Source: Ruminococcus sp. (GTDB lineage: Bacteria > Bacillota > Clostridia > Oscillospirales > Ruminococcaceae). From it: DNA of 62,156 nucleotides. Location of the stretch: positions 1 through 62,156 of the forward strand of contig JAFWTA010000058.1 in the NCBI GenBank assembly GCA_017519145.1. The letters are read 5' to 3'. Every line of letters starts with the position of its first letter. The first letter of the stretch is position 1. A program made the translations under genes and the position numbers. The notes under the pieces were generated by a model. That model did not search any database. It was given only the letters and a program-made list of their open reading frames with translations, and was not told the origin of the DNA. Shown piece after piece: positions 1-9,086 of this stretch.

Positions 1-30
1 AAACAAAGCGCTCCGCAAGGGGTGAATCAA
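1..30. repeat. terminal direct repeat, left copy
   Basis: These 30 bases are identical, in the same orientation, to the last 30 bases of the window (62127-62156). They contain the string GCGCTCCGCAAGGGG and lie at the edge of a hairpin-rich intergenic repeat. No integrase or transposase is present, so I read them as a dispersed repeat at which an assembly ended, or as the overlap of a circular contig, not as attachment sites. Confidence 0.9.
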
Positions 31-87
31 AAAACAGTCCGGTGGACTGTTTTTTGAGAGGGGACGCCCTGCAAGTGAGGGCGTCCC
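29..87. repeat. paired perfect hairpins in the left intergenic repeat
   Basis: Two perfect inverted repeats follow each other. The first has 12-base arms (AAAAAACAGTCC at 29-40 and its complement at 44-55) around GGT, so it looks like a terminator on both strands. The second has 10-base arms, GGGACGCCCT at 61-70 and its complement at 78-87. No gene lies to the left, so this is part of a composite intergenic repeat. A short open frame running through it (42-227) has no codon logic or ribosome site and is not called. Confidence 0.75.
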
Positions 88-138
88 TTAATGGGCGGAT
101 GATATCCTCCCCTACAGTATGCTTTTTCGGAACGCCGA

Positions 139-182
139 GGGTGACTCCCTACAGTGTAGGGAGATGTCCGAAGGACAGAGGG
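139..182. repeat. REP-like double-hairpin repeat, copy 1
   Basis: This core contains a stem CTCCCTACA/TGTAGGGAG (145-163) followed by a stem GTCC/GGAC (166-176). A second copy lies at 32799-32844 with compensating changes in both stems. It is an intergenic palindromic element of the dispersed type that I recall as common in Clostridia genomes; its function is unknown. Confidence 0.75.
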
Positions 183-255
183 TCGCGGCTCCTGTTGGGA
201 GGCGTTCCCTACAAATATAAATTATGATTTATCTTACACTCGAATAAAACACAAT

Positions 256-279
256 GCCCCGAAGCATATGCTTCGGGGC
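256..279 (-). terminator. terminator after upp
   Basis: A perfect palindrome with arms GCCCCGAAGCA and TGCTTCGGGGC lies just past the upp stop codon. On the minus strand it is followed by a T-rich stretch. The same stem core recurs behind bioY at the other end of the window. Confidence 0.75.
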
Positions 280-294
280 TGCTTTATTTCACTA

Positions 295-924
295 TTACTT
301 TGTACCAAAGATACGGTCACCTGCGTCGCCTACACCGGGAACGATGTATTTGTCCTCATTAAGCTTCTCGTCCATAACACCTGCGTAGATATCTACATCG
401 GGGTGAGCCTTCTGGATAGCCTCAACGCCCTCGGGAGAGCAGATGATGCACATGAACTTGATGTGCTTTGCGCCGAGATTTTTCAGCTCTGTGATAGCTG
501 CAACTGCGGAATTACCTGTTGCCAGCATAGGGTCAACGATGATAGCGTCACGCTCGTTGATGTCGTCGGGCATCTTTGCGTAATACTTCACAGGCTCCTT
601 TGTAACAGGGTCACGGAAAAGTCCGATATGACCTATCTTTGCAGCAGGGACCAGTGTTGTTACGCCCTCTACCATTCCCAGACCTGCACGGAGGATAGGA
701 ATGAATGCAAGCTTTCTGCCTGAGATTATCTTGGTCTTCGCAACTGCAAGAGGCGTCTCAAGCTCGATCTCCTTCAGCGGGAGATCTCTTGTAGCCTCGT
801 AGCAGATGAACATAGCGATCTCGGATACCAGCTCGCGGAACTCCTTTGTACCTGTGTTCTTGTCTCTCAGCAGCGAGATCTTGTGCTGTACGAGAGGATG
901 ATCTATAATGTGTAATTCAGCCAT
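295..924 (-). CDS. upp: uracil phosphoribosyltransferase
   Basis: The 209-residue product catalyses uracil + PRPP to UMP + pyrophosphate in cytosolic pyrimidine salvage. The length is that of the family. The PRPP loop is visible as [14 protein letters not shown] near residue 130, and the uracil-binding C-terminus has the expected PGVGDAGDR motif. The N-terminal [13 protein letters not shown] stretch is also typical. It is the last gene of a minus-strand run fhs-tsaE-tsaB-rpiB-upp, 15 bases after rpiB, and ends at a strong hairpin terminator. Nothing is odd about it and the call is secure. Confidence 0.96.
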   Translation of the reverse strand: MAELHIIDHPLVQHKISLLRDKNTGTKEFRELVSEIAMFICYEATRDLPLKEIELETPLAVAKTKIISGRKLAFIPILRAGLGMVEGVTTLVPAAKIGHIGLFRDPVTKEPVKYYAKMPDDINERDAIIVDPMLATGNSAVAAITELKNLGAKHIKFMCIICSPEGVEAIQKAHPDVDIYAGVMDEKLNEDKYIVPGVGDAGDRIFGTK

Positions 925-939
925 AGTAATTTACTCCCT

Positions 940-1377
940 TCACTGTTTTTCTTCTATTGCTGTTATAAGGTCGATACGTCTCTGGTGACGTCCTCCCTCA
1001 AATTCAGTCGTCAGGAATATCTCAGCCAGCTCACAGGCAAGTCCGCAGCCGAGAGTTCTTGCGCCCATGCACATAACATTTGAGTTGTTATGCATACGGG
1101 TAAAGCGTGTGGAGAAAGAGTCCGCACAAAGAGCTGCTCTGATGCCCTTGAACTTGTTAGCGGCAATGGACATTCCGATGCCCGTACCGCAGATAAGTAT
1201 GCCCTTTTCACAGTTTCCCGCAAGCACCTCATGACAGAGCTTTTCAGCAACGTCAGGGTAATCACAGGGCTCTCCGTCGGTACCCAGATCCATAAACTCA
1301 AAGCCCTGAACCGACAGAGCCTCGATTATAGCCTTTTTCATTTCCACTCCTGCGTGGTCGCATCCGATAGCTATCAT
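940..1377 (-). CDS. rpiB: ribose-5-phosphate isomerase B
   Basis: The 145-residue protein interconverts ribose 5-phosphate and ribulose 5-phosphate in the pentose phosphate pathway. It has the RpiB/LacAB hallmarks: GCDHAG at the start, CGTGIGMSIAANK around residue 65 with the catalytic cysteine, NNSNVMCMG near residue 97, and a C-terminal GGRHQRRID phosphate-binding region. Length matches the family. It sits between tsaB and upp in the same minus-strand run, 22 bases after tsaB. A sugar-isomerase paralogue such as LacA/B is unlikely because no lactose or galactose genes are nearby. Confidence 0.93.
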   Translation of the reverse strand: MIAIGCDHAGVEMKKAIIEALSVQGFEFMDLGTDGEPCDYPDVAEKLCHEVLAGNCEKGILICGTGIGMSIAANKFKGIRAALCADSFSTRFTRMHNNSNVMCMGARTLGCGLACELAEIFLTTEFEGGRHQRRIDLITAIEEKQ

Positions 1378-1399
1378 ATCAACATCTCCGATCTGTTAA

Positions 1400-2104
1400 T
1401 TACGCTAAATTCTTGTTTTTTTCCTCTAAGTCCTTTTCAGCCTTTACCTTCTGGAGGTATGAGACCTCAAGGCTGTCGGGGTCGGTCAGCTTTCTTGAAA
1501 CCCCTGCAAGGCACACGCCCACAGCGCTCTGGAGCCTTCCCTGAGGGGGAGCTATAACGAAAGCAGGTGAGCTGTAGGTGTTGTAGAAATCAGCAGCACC
1601 GTCGCCGCAAAGCATTGCCTCGCCTACATTCAGCGCCAGATACTCCGCAAGCTCATCACGGGATATCATCTGCTCCTCTGTAACCTGCTCGACGCAGAAG
1701 CCGTCGCTCTTGTAGGTGCAGGTGTAGACCAGCTCTCCCCTCGCCTTCATGATGGAGCAGATATGCCCCTTATAGGCGAGATTGTTGCAGGCAAGTCCCA
1801 GAAGTGTGGAAACACCGCAGCATTTCACGCCAAGTCCGAAGCTGAGCGCCTTTACTGCCGCAACTCCGATACGCAGACCCGTATATGAGCCGGGACCGTT
1901 GGCAACGGCAATGCCACCAAGGTCTGAGAGCTCTTTCCCAGCCTGCGCCGTAATGTCCTTGACCATAGGCATGATGACCTGCGAGTGGGTCTTCTGGGTA
2001 TAAACTGTGCTCTGAGCAAGAAACAGCTCTGTCTCAGAATCAAAAAGCGCTGCGGAAGCTGTCTTTCCCGATGTATCAATCCCAAGCAGCAGCAAATCTT
2101 CCAC
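1400..2104 (-). CDS. tsaB: tRNA threonylcarbamoyladenosine biosynthesis protein TsaB
   Basis: TsaB is the ASKHA-fold partner of TsaD in making the t6A modification of ANN-decoding tRNAs. The product starts with LLLGIDTSGKTASAALFD and has the diagnostic GPGSYTGLRIG motif about 70 residues in. The gene overlaps the 3' end of tsaE. The start is uncertain: an upstream GTG at 2137 lacks a ribosome site and adds residues absent from family members, while GTG at 2104 follows a GAGG and TTG at 2095 is also possible. The chosen start gives 234 residues, close to the usual length. It is cotranscribed with tsaE, rpiB and upp. Confidence 0.9.
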   Translation of the reverse strand: MEDLLLLGIDTSGKTASAALFDSETELFLAQSTVYTQKTHSQVIMPMVKDITAQAGKELSDLGGIAVANGPGSYTGLRIGVAAVKALSFGLGVKCCGVSTLLGLACNNLAYKGHICSIMKARGELVYTCTYKSDGFCVEQVTEEQMISRDELAEYLALNVGEAMLCGDGAADFYNTYSSPAFVIAPPQGRLQSAVGVCLAGVSRKLTDPDSLEVSYLQKVKAEKDLEEKNKNLA

Positions 2105-2516
2105 CGTCCTCGATAATAATTTCTCTGTCGTTCTCACTGATGCTGTTTATAGTGATATAAATTGTGTCCTTCGGCAGGAACTCCGCGATATTCTCAGACC
2201 ACTCAACAGCCGCCACATTATCCTCAAAGGGGTAATCATAAAATCCTGTGGACTCCAGATCCTCCTCGGAGCTTATGCGGTACATATCAAAGTGGTAAAG
2301 AGTGATTTTCTCACCGCGGTACTCATTGACCAGTGCAAAGGTGGGAGAGGTAACGCTGTCTCCCAGCCCCATTCCAAGGGCAAGACCTCTGGTGAAGGTG
2401 GTCTTTCCCGCACCGAGTCCGCCTTTATATGCTATCATGTCCCCTGCTCTGAGCATAGCGCCAAGCTTTTCAGCGGCAGCTATGGTCTCCTGAGGAGAAT
2501 GAGTGATGATCTTCAT
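2076..2516 (-). CDS. tsaE: tRNA threonylcarbamoyladenosine biosynthesis ATPase TsaE
   Basis: TsaE is the small P-loop ATPase of the TsaB-TsaD-TsaE complex for tRNA t6A synthesis. The 146-residue product has Walker A GGLGAGKTTFTRGLA, then SPTFALVNEY, HFDMYR and AAVEWSENIAEFLP, in the family order and spacing. It starts 15 bases after fhs and overlaps tsaB. Next-door tsaE and tsaB are the normal arrangement in Firmicutes. Confidence 0.95.
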   Translation of the reverse strand: MKIITHSPQETIAAAEKLGAMLRAGDMIAYKGGLGAGKTTFTRGLALGMGLGDSVTSPTFALVNEYRGEKITLYHFDMYRISSEEDLESTGFYDYPFEDNVAAVEWSENIAEFLPKDTIYITINSISENDREIIIEDGGRFAAAWD

Positions 2517-2531
2517 AAATGCTCAGTCCTA

Positions 2532-4205
2532 TCAGAAAAGTCCTGTGATAGTGCCGTCCTTATCGCAGTCTATATTGAGTGCGGCAGGAGCCTTGGGAAG
2601 TCCCGGCATTGTCAGGATATCGCCTGTGTAGATAACAACGAAACCTGCACCCGAGGACAGTCTTGCGTCACGGACCGTTATCTTGAAGTTCTTGGGCTTA
2701 CCGAGAAGATTGGGATTATCGGAAAGCGAGTACTGAGTCTTTGCAACACAGATAGGCAGATCCCAGAAGCCGATGCTCTCGATCTCCTTGATCGCCTTTT
2801 CAGCCTGAGGAGTGAAGATGACTCCGTCAGCACGGTAGATCTCCTTAGCGATCTTTTCCACCTTATCCTTGATGGTAGCCTCTGTATCGTAAACGGGCTT
2901 GAAGTCGTTTCCGCTGACAAGGTCGATAGTCTCGCATACCTTCTGAGCCAGATCCTTGCCGCCTTCGCCGCCCTTTGCGAATACCTCGCACATTGATACC
3001 TCAACGCCCATATCAGCGCAGAAGTCCTGTACGAACTTTACTTCCTCGTCCGTATCTGTTGCAAATCTGTTGATGGCAACAACTACGGGAACGTGGAACT
3101 TATGCATATTCTCGATGTGAGTTCTCAGGTTCTCGATACCCTTCTCAAGAGCCCACATATTCTCCTTTGCCAGATCCTGCTTCTGAACTCCGCCGTTGTA
3201 CTTCAGAGCCTTGATGGTAGCTACGAGGACAACGCATGAGGGAGCAAGTCCGCCGATACGGCACTTGATGTCCATGAACTTCTCGGCACCGAGGTCAGAA
3301 CCGAAGCCAGCCTCGGTGACTGTATAGTCGCCAAGCTTGAGAGCAAGCTTTGTAGCTCTCAGCGAGTTGCAGCCGTGAGCGATATTGGCAAAGGGACCGC
3401 CGTGGATGAACGCGGGAGTATTCTCAAGAGTCTGCACAAGATTGGGCTTGAGAGCGTCCTTGAGGAGGGCTGTCATAGCGCCTGTGCAGCCGAGGTCCTT
3501 AGCGTATATAGGCTCGCCGCTGAGATTATATGCAACGAGGATATTTCCAAGTCTCTCCTTCAGGTCGGCAACATCGGAAGCAAGGCAGAGTATAGCCATT
3601 ACCTCGGATGCGACGGTGATGTTGAAGCCGTCCTCACGGGGGATGCCGTTGGCTCTTCCGCCAAGACCGATGAGGATGTTTCTGAGAGCGCGGTCATTCA
3701 TGTCCATGCAGCGCTTGAACATTATCCTGCGCTGATCTATCCTGAGCTCATTCCCCTGCTGGAGATGATTGTCTATCATTGCGCAGAGAAGATTGTTTGC
3801 AGCGGTAATAGCGTGCATATCGCCTGTGAAGTGGAGATTGATGTCCTCCATTGGAACTACCTGTGCGTATCCGCCGCCTGCTGCGCCGCCCTTCATACCG
3901 AAGACGGGTCCAAGTGAAGGCTCACGGAGCGCGAGAACGGTGTTCTTGCCGATCCTGCGCATAGCATCTGCAAGGCCTACACTGATGGTAGTCTTGCCCT
4001 CACCTGCGGGAGTAGGATTTATAGCGGTAACGAGAATGAGCTTGCCGTCCTCCTTATCTTCCAGCTTTGTAAAAAGCTCCTCGGAAAGCTTTGCCTTATA
4101 GTGACCGTATGGCTCGATGTCTTCCTCGGCGATACCGAGCTGTGCAGCGATCTCGGTGATGCGCTTCATATCGGCAGCCTGAGCGATTTCGATATCAGAT
4201 AACAT
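2532..4205 (-). CDS. fhs: formate-tetrahydrofolate ligase
   Basis: The enzyme activates formate with ATP and tetrahydrofolate to 10-formyl-tetrahydrofolate, feeding purine and one-carbon metabolism. The 557-residue length is that of the family. The ATP loop reads [20 protein letters not shown] near residue 65, followed by [19 protein letters not shown]; the C-terminus has [12 protein letters not shown] start it at ATG 4205, which has CGGAGGA eight bases upstream; a longer frame to 4370 runs through the promoter and has no ribosome site. It leads the fhs-tsaE-tsaB-rpiB-upp run. Confidence 0.96.
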   Translation of the reverse strand: MLSDIEIAQAADMKRITEIAAQLGIAEEDIEPYGHYKAKLSEELFTKLEDKEDGKLILVTAINPTPAGEGKTTISVGLADAMRRIGKNTVLALREPSLGPVFGMKGGAAGGGYAQVVPMEDINLHFTGDMHAITAANNLLCAMIDNHLQQGNELRIDQRRIMFKRCMDMNDRALRNILIGLGGRANGIPREDGFNITVASEVMAILCLASDVADLKERLGNILVAYNLSGEPIYAKDLGCTGAMTALLKDALKPNLVQTLENTPAFIHGGPFANIAHGCNSLRATKLALKLGDYTVTEAGFGSDLGAEKFMDIKCRIGGLAPSCVVLVATIKALKYNGGVQKQDLAKENMWALEKGIENLRTHIENMHKFHVPVVVAINRFATDTDEEVKFVQDFCADMGVEVSMCEVFAKGGEGGKDLAQKVCETIDLVSGNDFKPVYDTEATIKDKVEKIAKEIYRADGVIFTPQAEKAIKEIESIGFWDLPICVAKTQYSLSDNPNLLGKPKNFKITVRDARLSSGAGFVVIYTGDILTMPGLPKAPAALNIDCDKDGTITGLF

Positions 4206-4241
4206 AAAAAATATCCTCCGTGTCGTTGTAATAGTAATTTT

Positions 4242-4270
4242 ATTATACCACGTTTTTTCATTAATTGCAA
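4242..4270 (-). promoter_or_regulatory. sigma-A promoter of fhs operon
   Basis: On the minus strand TTGCAA (4265-4270) and TATAAT (4242-4247) are separated by exactly 17 bases, about 40 bases before the fhs start codon. Confidence 0.7.
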
Positions 4271-4287
4271 GGTCTGAGAGAATATTA

Positions 4288-4320
4288 TAGCAGGCTCCGG
4301 AAAAAATCCTAAGCCTGCTA
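4288..4320. terminator. inverted repeat with a T-rich flank upstream of fhs
   Basis: Arms TAGCAGGCT (4288-4296) and AGCCTGCTA (4312-4320) flank a 15-base loop, and TTTTTACC follows on the plus strand. It lies between the transport operon terminator and the fhs promoter. No plus-strand gene ends here, so it may be a residual or two-way terminator. Confidence 0.4.
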
Positions 4321-4342
4321 TTTTTACCATATAACTCAAAGA

Positions 4343-4366
4343 GGACTGTACCCGAAGGTACAGTCC
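4343..4366 (-). terminator. terminator of the xylo-oligosaccharide operon
   Basis: A 10-bp stem GGACTGTACC/GGTACAGTCC with a UUCG tetraloop on the minus-strand transcript follows the last permease gene. Confidence 0.75.
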
Positions 4367-4409
4367 CCAAAGATTTAAGAAAGAAAAATGTGATAACATT
4401 AAGAAAACA

Positions 4410-5261
4410 TCAGCCCTTGACGCCGCCCAGTGCAACACCTTCGATGATGTACTTAGACAACAGGAAGTATGCAATGAGGATCGGTATTACTGTCAAAAGC
4501 AGTCCCAGATAAACGGAACCGTACTCGGTCTTGTACGCGTCACCGTTGAGGAGGCTTACCATCATAGGCATTGTTCGCAGCTCAGGCCTTGTGATAAGGA
4601 TCTGAGGCATAAACAGCTGGTTCCAGCTGGTTACGAAGGAGAAAATTGCCTGTGTAGCCATAGCAGGCTTCATCATGGGAAGCACTATCTGGTTAAAGAT
4701 CCTGAATTCGCCTGCACCATCGATTCTCGCTGACTGGAGTATCTCCATAGGAAGCGAAGGTATCATATACTGCCTCATGAAGAAAACAGTAGTAGGTGCT
4801 GCGATCGAAGGAAGAATAAGAGGAAGGAAACTGTTTACCCATCCGATCTTGTACATGAGTGAATAGAAACCGATACTGGTTACCTGAGCAGGTATCATAA
4901 GAACTGCCATGATAACGGTGAAGAACGGTTTTCTCAGTTTCCAGTCATACGCAACGAGTGCGAATGCAGTCATTGTTGAGAAATAAACATTGCAGGCTGT
5001 TGAACCTACTGATACGATCAGTGAGTTCTTAAAGCCGTCCAGAGGATTGAATCCTCGTCCCATAAGGATATTCCAGTTTGTTCTGAAGTTATTTCCGGGG
5101 ATGAAAGATACAGCGTGGCTCTGGATCTCAGCAGTATTTCTTGTAGCATTAACGATCATGATAACGAACGGGAAAATACTGAGTACGGTAAGGAGTATAC
5201 AAAAAGCATAAGCAAATATCTTAAATGCATAGCTTGATGCCTTTTTGTTTACAACTGCCAT
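4410..5261 (-). CDS. sugar ABC transporter permease, MalG type
   Basis: This 283-residue inner-membrane protein is the second permease of a CUT1-type carbohydrate importer. It has about six hydrophobic segments, the first near residue 12, and the ATPase-contacting EAA loop near residue 180 (LQSARIDGAGEFRIF). Its start overlaps the end of the upstream permease gene by 13 bases, implying coupled translation. The locus has no ATPase gene, so it probably uses a shared MsmX-type ATPase encoded elsewhere. Placement after xylA and a GH3 xylosidase points to xylo-oligosaccharides as substrate; that is inference from context. Confidence 0.9.
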   Translation of the reverse strand: MAVVNKKASSYAFKIFAYAFCILLTVLSIFPFVIMIVNATRNTAEIQSHAVSFIPGNNFRTNWNILMGRGFNPLDGFKNSLIVSVGSTACNVYFSTMTAFALVAYDWKLRKPFFTVIMAVLMIPAQVTSIGFYSLMYKIGWVNSFLPLILPSIAAPTTVFFMRQYMIPSLPMEILQSARIDGAGEFRIFNQIVLPMMKPAMATQAIFSFVTSWNQLFMPQILITRPELRTMPMMVSLLNGDAYKTEYGSVYLGLLLTVIPILIAYFLLSKYIIEGVALGGVKG

Positions 5262-6238
5262 TGATTGACTCCTCCCTTCGCTGCTCTTTTAGCCTCTTTC
5301 TTGGCTCTCTTGATCTCCTTGTCGATCTTGATCTGATCCTTATCACGCATGATATAGAACAGGATAGCCGAGAAGAACGCTATTAACAGCCACATGATCA
5401 TACTTGCTGCAGCCGCTCTGTTGTAAATGTAGTTGCCCGAGAAGGCAAGATTGTAGATAAATACGCTTGTTGTAAGCGTAGCTCTGTCGGGTCCTCCTGA
5501 AAGGAAGAGGAAAGGAATATCGAACATATTCAGTCCGCCGACAAGGCTGGTAATAAGTGTATACAGTAAAACTGTCTTTAGATTAGGTATCGTAATACGG
5601 AAGAAGGTCTGAACACCGTTCGCTCCGTCGATCTCTGCCGCTTCATAGATATCAGGGCTGATTCCGAGTACACCCGAAATAAGCACTATCATTGTATTTC
5701 CGTACCATGTCCAGAACTGGATAAACGCAACGATAAGCCGTGACGCCATTTTATTGGTAAAGAAATAATAGGATGAATCCCTGAGTCCTGAGGAAACGAG
5801 GATGTCGTTCACAGGGCCTACAGGATAGTTAAACAGTGAATGGAAGAGGATCGCAACTGTTGCAGCCGTAATGATGTTAGGCATATAGAAAACGACTTTG
5901 AAGAAACCTTTTCCTCTGATCTCGTTGGAATGCGAGGTAAACCAAGCAGTCAGAAGAAGAGCAATTGATATCTGAGGAATAAAGTTCGCTATCCAGATAC
6001 CTATAGTATTCTTCAGAGATACACGGAATGAGTCATTCTTTAAGATCTCCTTGAAGTTTTCAAAGGGATGTTCAAGGAAATGGTAATTGTCGTTAAGTAC
6101 ACCTCTACAATCGGTAAAACCGAGGGTTGCTGTATAAATAGTTGGATACAGCGTGAATATCAAAAATGCAACAACAAAAGGAATACTAAAGAGATATCCG
6201 TATTTTGAATAACTAATACCCTTGAGCTTCGTTTTCAA
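5249..6238 (-). CDS. sugar ABC transporter permease, MalF type
   Basis: This 329-residue protein is the first permease of the importer. Hydrophobic segments begin at about residue 16 (YLFSIPFVVAFLIFTLYP, typical of MalF/LacF relatives), and the EAA loop reads YEAAEIDGANGVQTFFRI near residue 206. The C-terminal tail after the last membrane segment is very basic (KEIKRAKKEAKRAAK) and faces the cytoplasm. It lies 67 bases after the binding-protein gene and overlaps the next permease. Substrate is inferred from context as xylo-oligosaccharides. Confidence 0.9.
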   Translation of the reverse strand: MKTKLKGISYSKYGYLFSIPFVVAFLIFTLYPTIYTATLGFTDCRGVLNDNYHFLEHPFENFKEILKNDSFRVSLKNTIGIWIANFIPQISIALLLTAWFTSHSNEIRGKGFFKVVFYMPNIITAATVAILFHSLFNYPVGPVNDILVSSGLRDSSYYFFTNKMASRLIVAFIQFWTWYGNTMIVLISGVLGISPDIYEAAEIDGANGVQTFFRITIPNLKTVLLYTLITSLVGGLNMFDIPFLFLSGGPDRATLTTSVFIYNLAFSGNYIYNRAAAASMIMWLLIAFFSAILFYIMRDKDQIKIDKEIKRAKKEAKRAAKGGVNQWQL

Positions 6239-6305
6239 AGCCTAAAGCCTCCTTTTTATTTAGAGGGCTGTACCGCAGAAGCCTGCAGTACAGCGCTCAA
6301 GTTAC

Positions 6306-7715
6306 TTAGTGAATATCGAGCTCGTCTGCAACTTCCTGCTTGAAGTCCTTGATAGCATCTTCTCTGGACTTGTTGCCTGCAGTGTACTGACGAACCTGAC
6401 CACGCCACTTCTGGTTGATCTTCTCATCGTGCTGAGTGAGGTTCTTACCGTTTGCGTACTGGTTAGCGGGAACGAATACGTCGAACATATTCTGGCCGCC
6501 GAGGAAGTCCAGTGAACCGTCAGACATAGCCATAACTGTGCCTGAAGCTACTGAGTCCTTAGTACCGCCTTCACCGTTGAGAGTACCGTTAGCCCACATA
6601 TACTGGAGACCGTCCTTAGTGCAGTCGAGTGTGATCCAGTCGATGATCTGTCCAACAGCTTCCTTCTTTGTTGAATCCTTGTTAGCGATAAGCCATGTAC
6701 CGCCCCAGAAGAATCCGATAGGAGGCTCACAAACAGCCCAGTCGCCCCATGTACCGATAGAAGTATCGAGCTCCTGGATAGCTTCGCCGTTCTCATCCTT
6801 CTTGCCTGTATCTACCCAAGAACCGCAGTTCTTAGCGATTGTGTAGTTGATGAGCCAAGCAGGACCGAAGAATCCGAGAACTTCCTTATCGCCCTCGCCC
6901 TTCATATCAGCAAACCAAGCATCCTGCCAGTCCTCTGTGTCGTTGTGGTAGTTGTTGTCCTTGAGCTTCTTGGACAGGTCGAGGAATTCCTCACGCTTAG
7001 GATCGATGTAGAGTTTATCATCGACGATCCAGCCCTTGTCTGAGCTGTTCTCAACAGCGTGCCAGATATCACCGTCGCCTGATACGATTCCGTAGCCCTT
7101 CTTCTTGAGCTCTTCAGCTGCCTCGAAGAACTTATCCCAGCTGCCTGAGCCGCCGCCGATCTTAGCGGAAACTGTAGCAGGATCGTCGCTGCCGAAAGCA
7201 GCCTTAGCTACTGAACGTCTGTAGATGAAGGCACCGCCTGTAGCCTGGTATCCGAGACCAACTACATCACCGCTGGGGTTAGTACCGATATCTACTGAGT
7301 ACTGAGCAATGTCAGCAGCCTTGATCTCGTTGTCAATGTCGATTCCGAGATCCTTGTAAGGAGCAGCATAGCTTGACATATCGCCCTGTGTATACTTCAG
7401 AACGAAAGCAGCCTCTGCGCAGTAGAAGTCAGGAGCGTCCTTGCCGCCGGCCTGAAGAGCCTTGTTAAGAGCAGGCTGATAGTTACCGTCAGTTGTAGGA
7501 ATGATTGTTTCCTTTACTTCGTACTTAGCAGCGAAGTCAGGGTGTGTGCTCATGAACTTCTTGACCATGCCGGGAACTTCGTCTGTGAATGTCCACAGAT
7601 TGATAATGGTCTTGCCGTCCTTGGTAGTTGCTTCATCCTTCTTGCTGCAGCCTGTAGCAGCTACAGAAGATGCCAGAAGTGCGATTGCTGAGATGACCGA
7701 TAATGCTTTTTTCAT
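6306..7715 (-). CDS. carbohydrate-binding lipoprotein of the ABC importer
   Basis: This is the extracellular substrate-binding lipoprotein. The 469-residue precursor begins with a lysine-rich signal peptide and a lipobox ending AATGC, with Cys23 as the lipidated residue. The rest has the extracellular solute-binding family 1 look (INLWTFTDEVPGM at the start, many surface Trp and Asp). A good GGAGG lies 8 to 12 bases before the ATG. It is 46 bases downstream of xylA with no terminator between, so it belongs to the xylan operon. The ligand is probably xylo-oligosaccharide; another hemicellulose oligomer cannot be excluded. Confidence 0.9.
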   Translation of the reverse strand: MKKALSVISAIALLASSVAATGCSKKDEATTKDGKTIINLWTFTDEVPGMVKKFMSTHPDFAAKYEVKETIIPTTDGNYQPALNKALQAGGKDAPDFYCAEAAFVLKYTQGDMSSYAAPYKDLGIDIDNEIKAADIAQYSVDIGTNPSGDVVGLGYQATGGAFIYRRSVAKAAFGSDDPATVSAKIGGGSGSWDKFFEAAEELKKKGYGIVSGDGDIWHAVENSSDKGWIVDDKLYIDPKREEFLDLSKKLKDNNYHNDTEDWQDAWFADMKGEGDKEVLGFFGPAWLINYTIAKNCGSWVDTGKKDENGEAIQELDTSIGTWGDWAVCEPPIGFFWGGTWLIANKDSTKKEAVGQIIDWITLDCTKDGLQYMWANGTLNGEGGTKDSVASGTVMAMSDGSLDFLGGQNMFDVFVPANQYANGKNLTQHDEKINQKWRGQVRQYTAGNKSREDAIKDFKQEVADELDIH

Positions 7716-7761
7716 TTTTCTTGACCTCCAATTAAAAAATTGATATTATTTCAATCAGCCT

Positions 7762-9075
7762 TTACAGACTGAAAAGAACATTATTTAAGATAGACTCCAG
7801 CATTTCCTGTCTGCCGCTTGAGAGTGAATCTGTAACCTCACCCTTTTCAAGAGCATACTTCTCGAGAGATGCGAAATCTGCCTTGCCTGCAATGATGTCA
7901 GCACCGATGCCTGTCTTCCATGAAGCGTATCTGTCCTCTACGAACTTGTCGATACGTCCGTCCTCGATGAGCTTGAGAGCAGCTCTGAAGCCGAGTGCGA
8001 ATGCATCCATACCTGCGATGTAGCTGTAGAAGATATCCTCGGGAGTGAAGCTTCCTCTGCGAGCCTTAGCGTCGAAGTTGAGACCGCCGTTTGTGAAGCC
8101 GCCTGCCTTGATAACCTCGTACATACACATTGTTGTGTCGTAGATGTTTGTGGGGAACTGATCTGTATCCCATCCGAGAAGAACATCGCCCTGGTTAGCG
8201 TCGATAGAACCGAACACACCGTTGTCTCTTGCAACACGGAGCTCATGCTGGAATGTGTGCTGAGCAAGTGTAGCGTGGTTAGCTTCGATGTTCATCTTGA
8301 AGTCCTTGTCGAGACCGTACTTTCTGAGGAATCCCAGAACAGTAGCGGTATCGAAGTCGTACTGGTGCTTTGTGGGCTCCTTGGGCTTGGGCTCGATGTA
8401 GAAATCGCCTGTGAAGCCGATAGAACGTCCGTACTCAACAGCCATCTTCATAAGACGAGCCATGTTGTCAAGCTCAAGACCCATGTCTGTGTTGAGGAGA
8501 GTCTCATAACCCTCACGGCCGCCCCAGAATACATAGCCGTTACCGCCGAGCTTTACAGTAGACTCAAGAGCCTTCTTGATCTGAGCTGCTGAGAAAGCGA
8601 AAACGTCAGCGGAAGGAGATGTACCTGCACCGTGCATGAATCTGGGATGATCGAAGCACTTAGCTGTACCCCAGAGGCACTTCTTGTCGCCCATAACAGA
8701 CTTCATATAGTCTGTAACGATATCGAGCTGGTCGTTGGTAGCCTTGAGGCTGCCATACTCGGGAGAAAGGTCACGGTCGTGGAAGCAGTAGTAATCGATG
8801 GAAAGCTTATCCATGATCTCCTTAGCTGCATCTACCTTAGCCTTAGCTCTTGCAGCGGGATCTGACTGACCCCATGTCTTGTCTGCTGTTCCGCAGCCGA
8901 ACATATCTGTTCCGTCGCCGCCCATTGTGTGCCACCATGAAAGAGCGAACTTCAAGTGCTCGCGCATTTTCTTTCCGTTGATGACCTCATCGGGATTGTA
9001 GTACTTGAATGAGAGAGGATCAGTACTATCCTTGCCCTTATACTGAATTTTACCAATATTGCTGAAAAATTCCAT
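7762..9075 (-). CDS. xylA: xylose isomerase
   Basis: XylA converts D-xylose to D-xylulose in the cytosol and needs two divalent metals. The 437-residue length is that of the Firmicutes group. Catalytic and metal regions are visible: [14 protein letters not shown] near residue 180, [16 protein letters not shown] near 225, and [15 protein letters not shown] followed by GSIDANQGD and [13 protein letters not shown] 9075 is chosen because GGAGG lies five bases upstream; a longer frame to 9114 overlaps the GH3 gene. No xylulokinase gene is in the window. The gene sits 11 bases after the GH3 xylosidase. Confidence 0.97.
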   Translation of the reverse strand: MEFFSNIGKIQYKGKDSTDPLSFKYYNPDEVINGKKMREHLKFALSWWHTMGGDGTDMFGCGTADKTWGQSDPAARAKAKVDAAKEIMDKLSIDYYCFHDRDLSPEYGSLKATNDQLDIVTDYMKSVMGDKKCLWGTAKCFDHPRFMHGAGTSPSADVFAFSAAQIKKALESTVKLGGNGYVFWGGREGYETLLNTDMGLELDNMARLMKMAVEYGRSIGFTGDFYIEPKPKEPTKHQYDFDTATVLGFLRKYGLDKDFKMNIEANHATLAQHTFQHELRVARDNGVFGSIDANQGDVLLGWDTDQFPTNIYDTTMCMYEVIKAGGFTNGGLNFDAKARRGSFTPEDIFYSYIAGMDAFALGFRAALKLIEDGRIDKFVEDRYASWKTGIGADIIAGKADFASLEKYALEKGEVTDSLSSGRQEMLESILNNVLFSL

Positions 9076-9086
9076 TTTATCCTCCA

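Noticed and set aside
42-227. Short frame in the left repeat
   Set aside because: It runs through hairpin repeats and lacks a ribosome site.
1490-1560. GGAGCC..GAGGGGGAGCT string in tsaB resembling the intergenic repeats
   Set aside because: It lies inside a conserved coding region and has no second stem; chance similarity.
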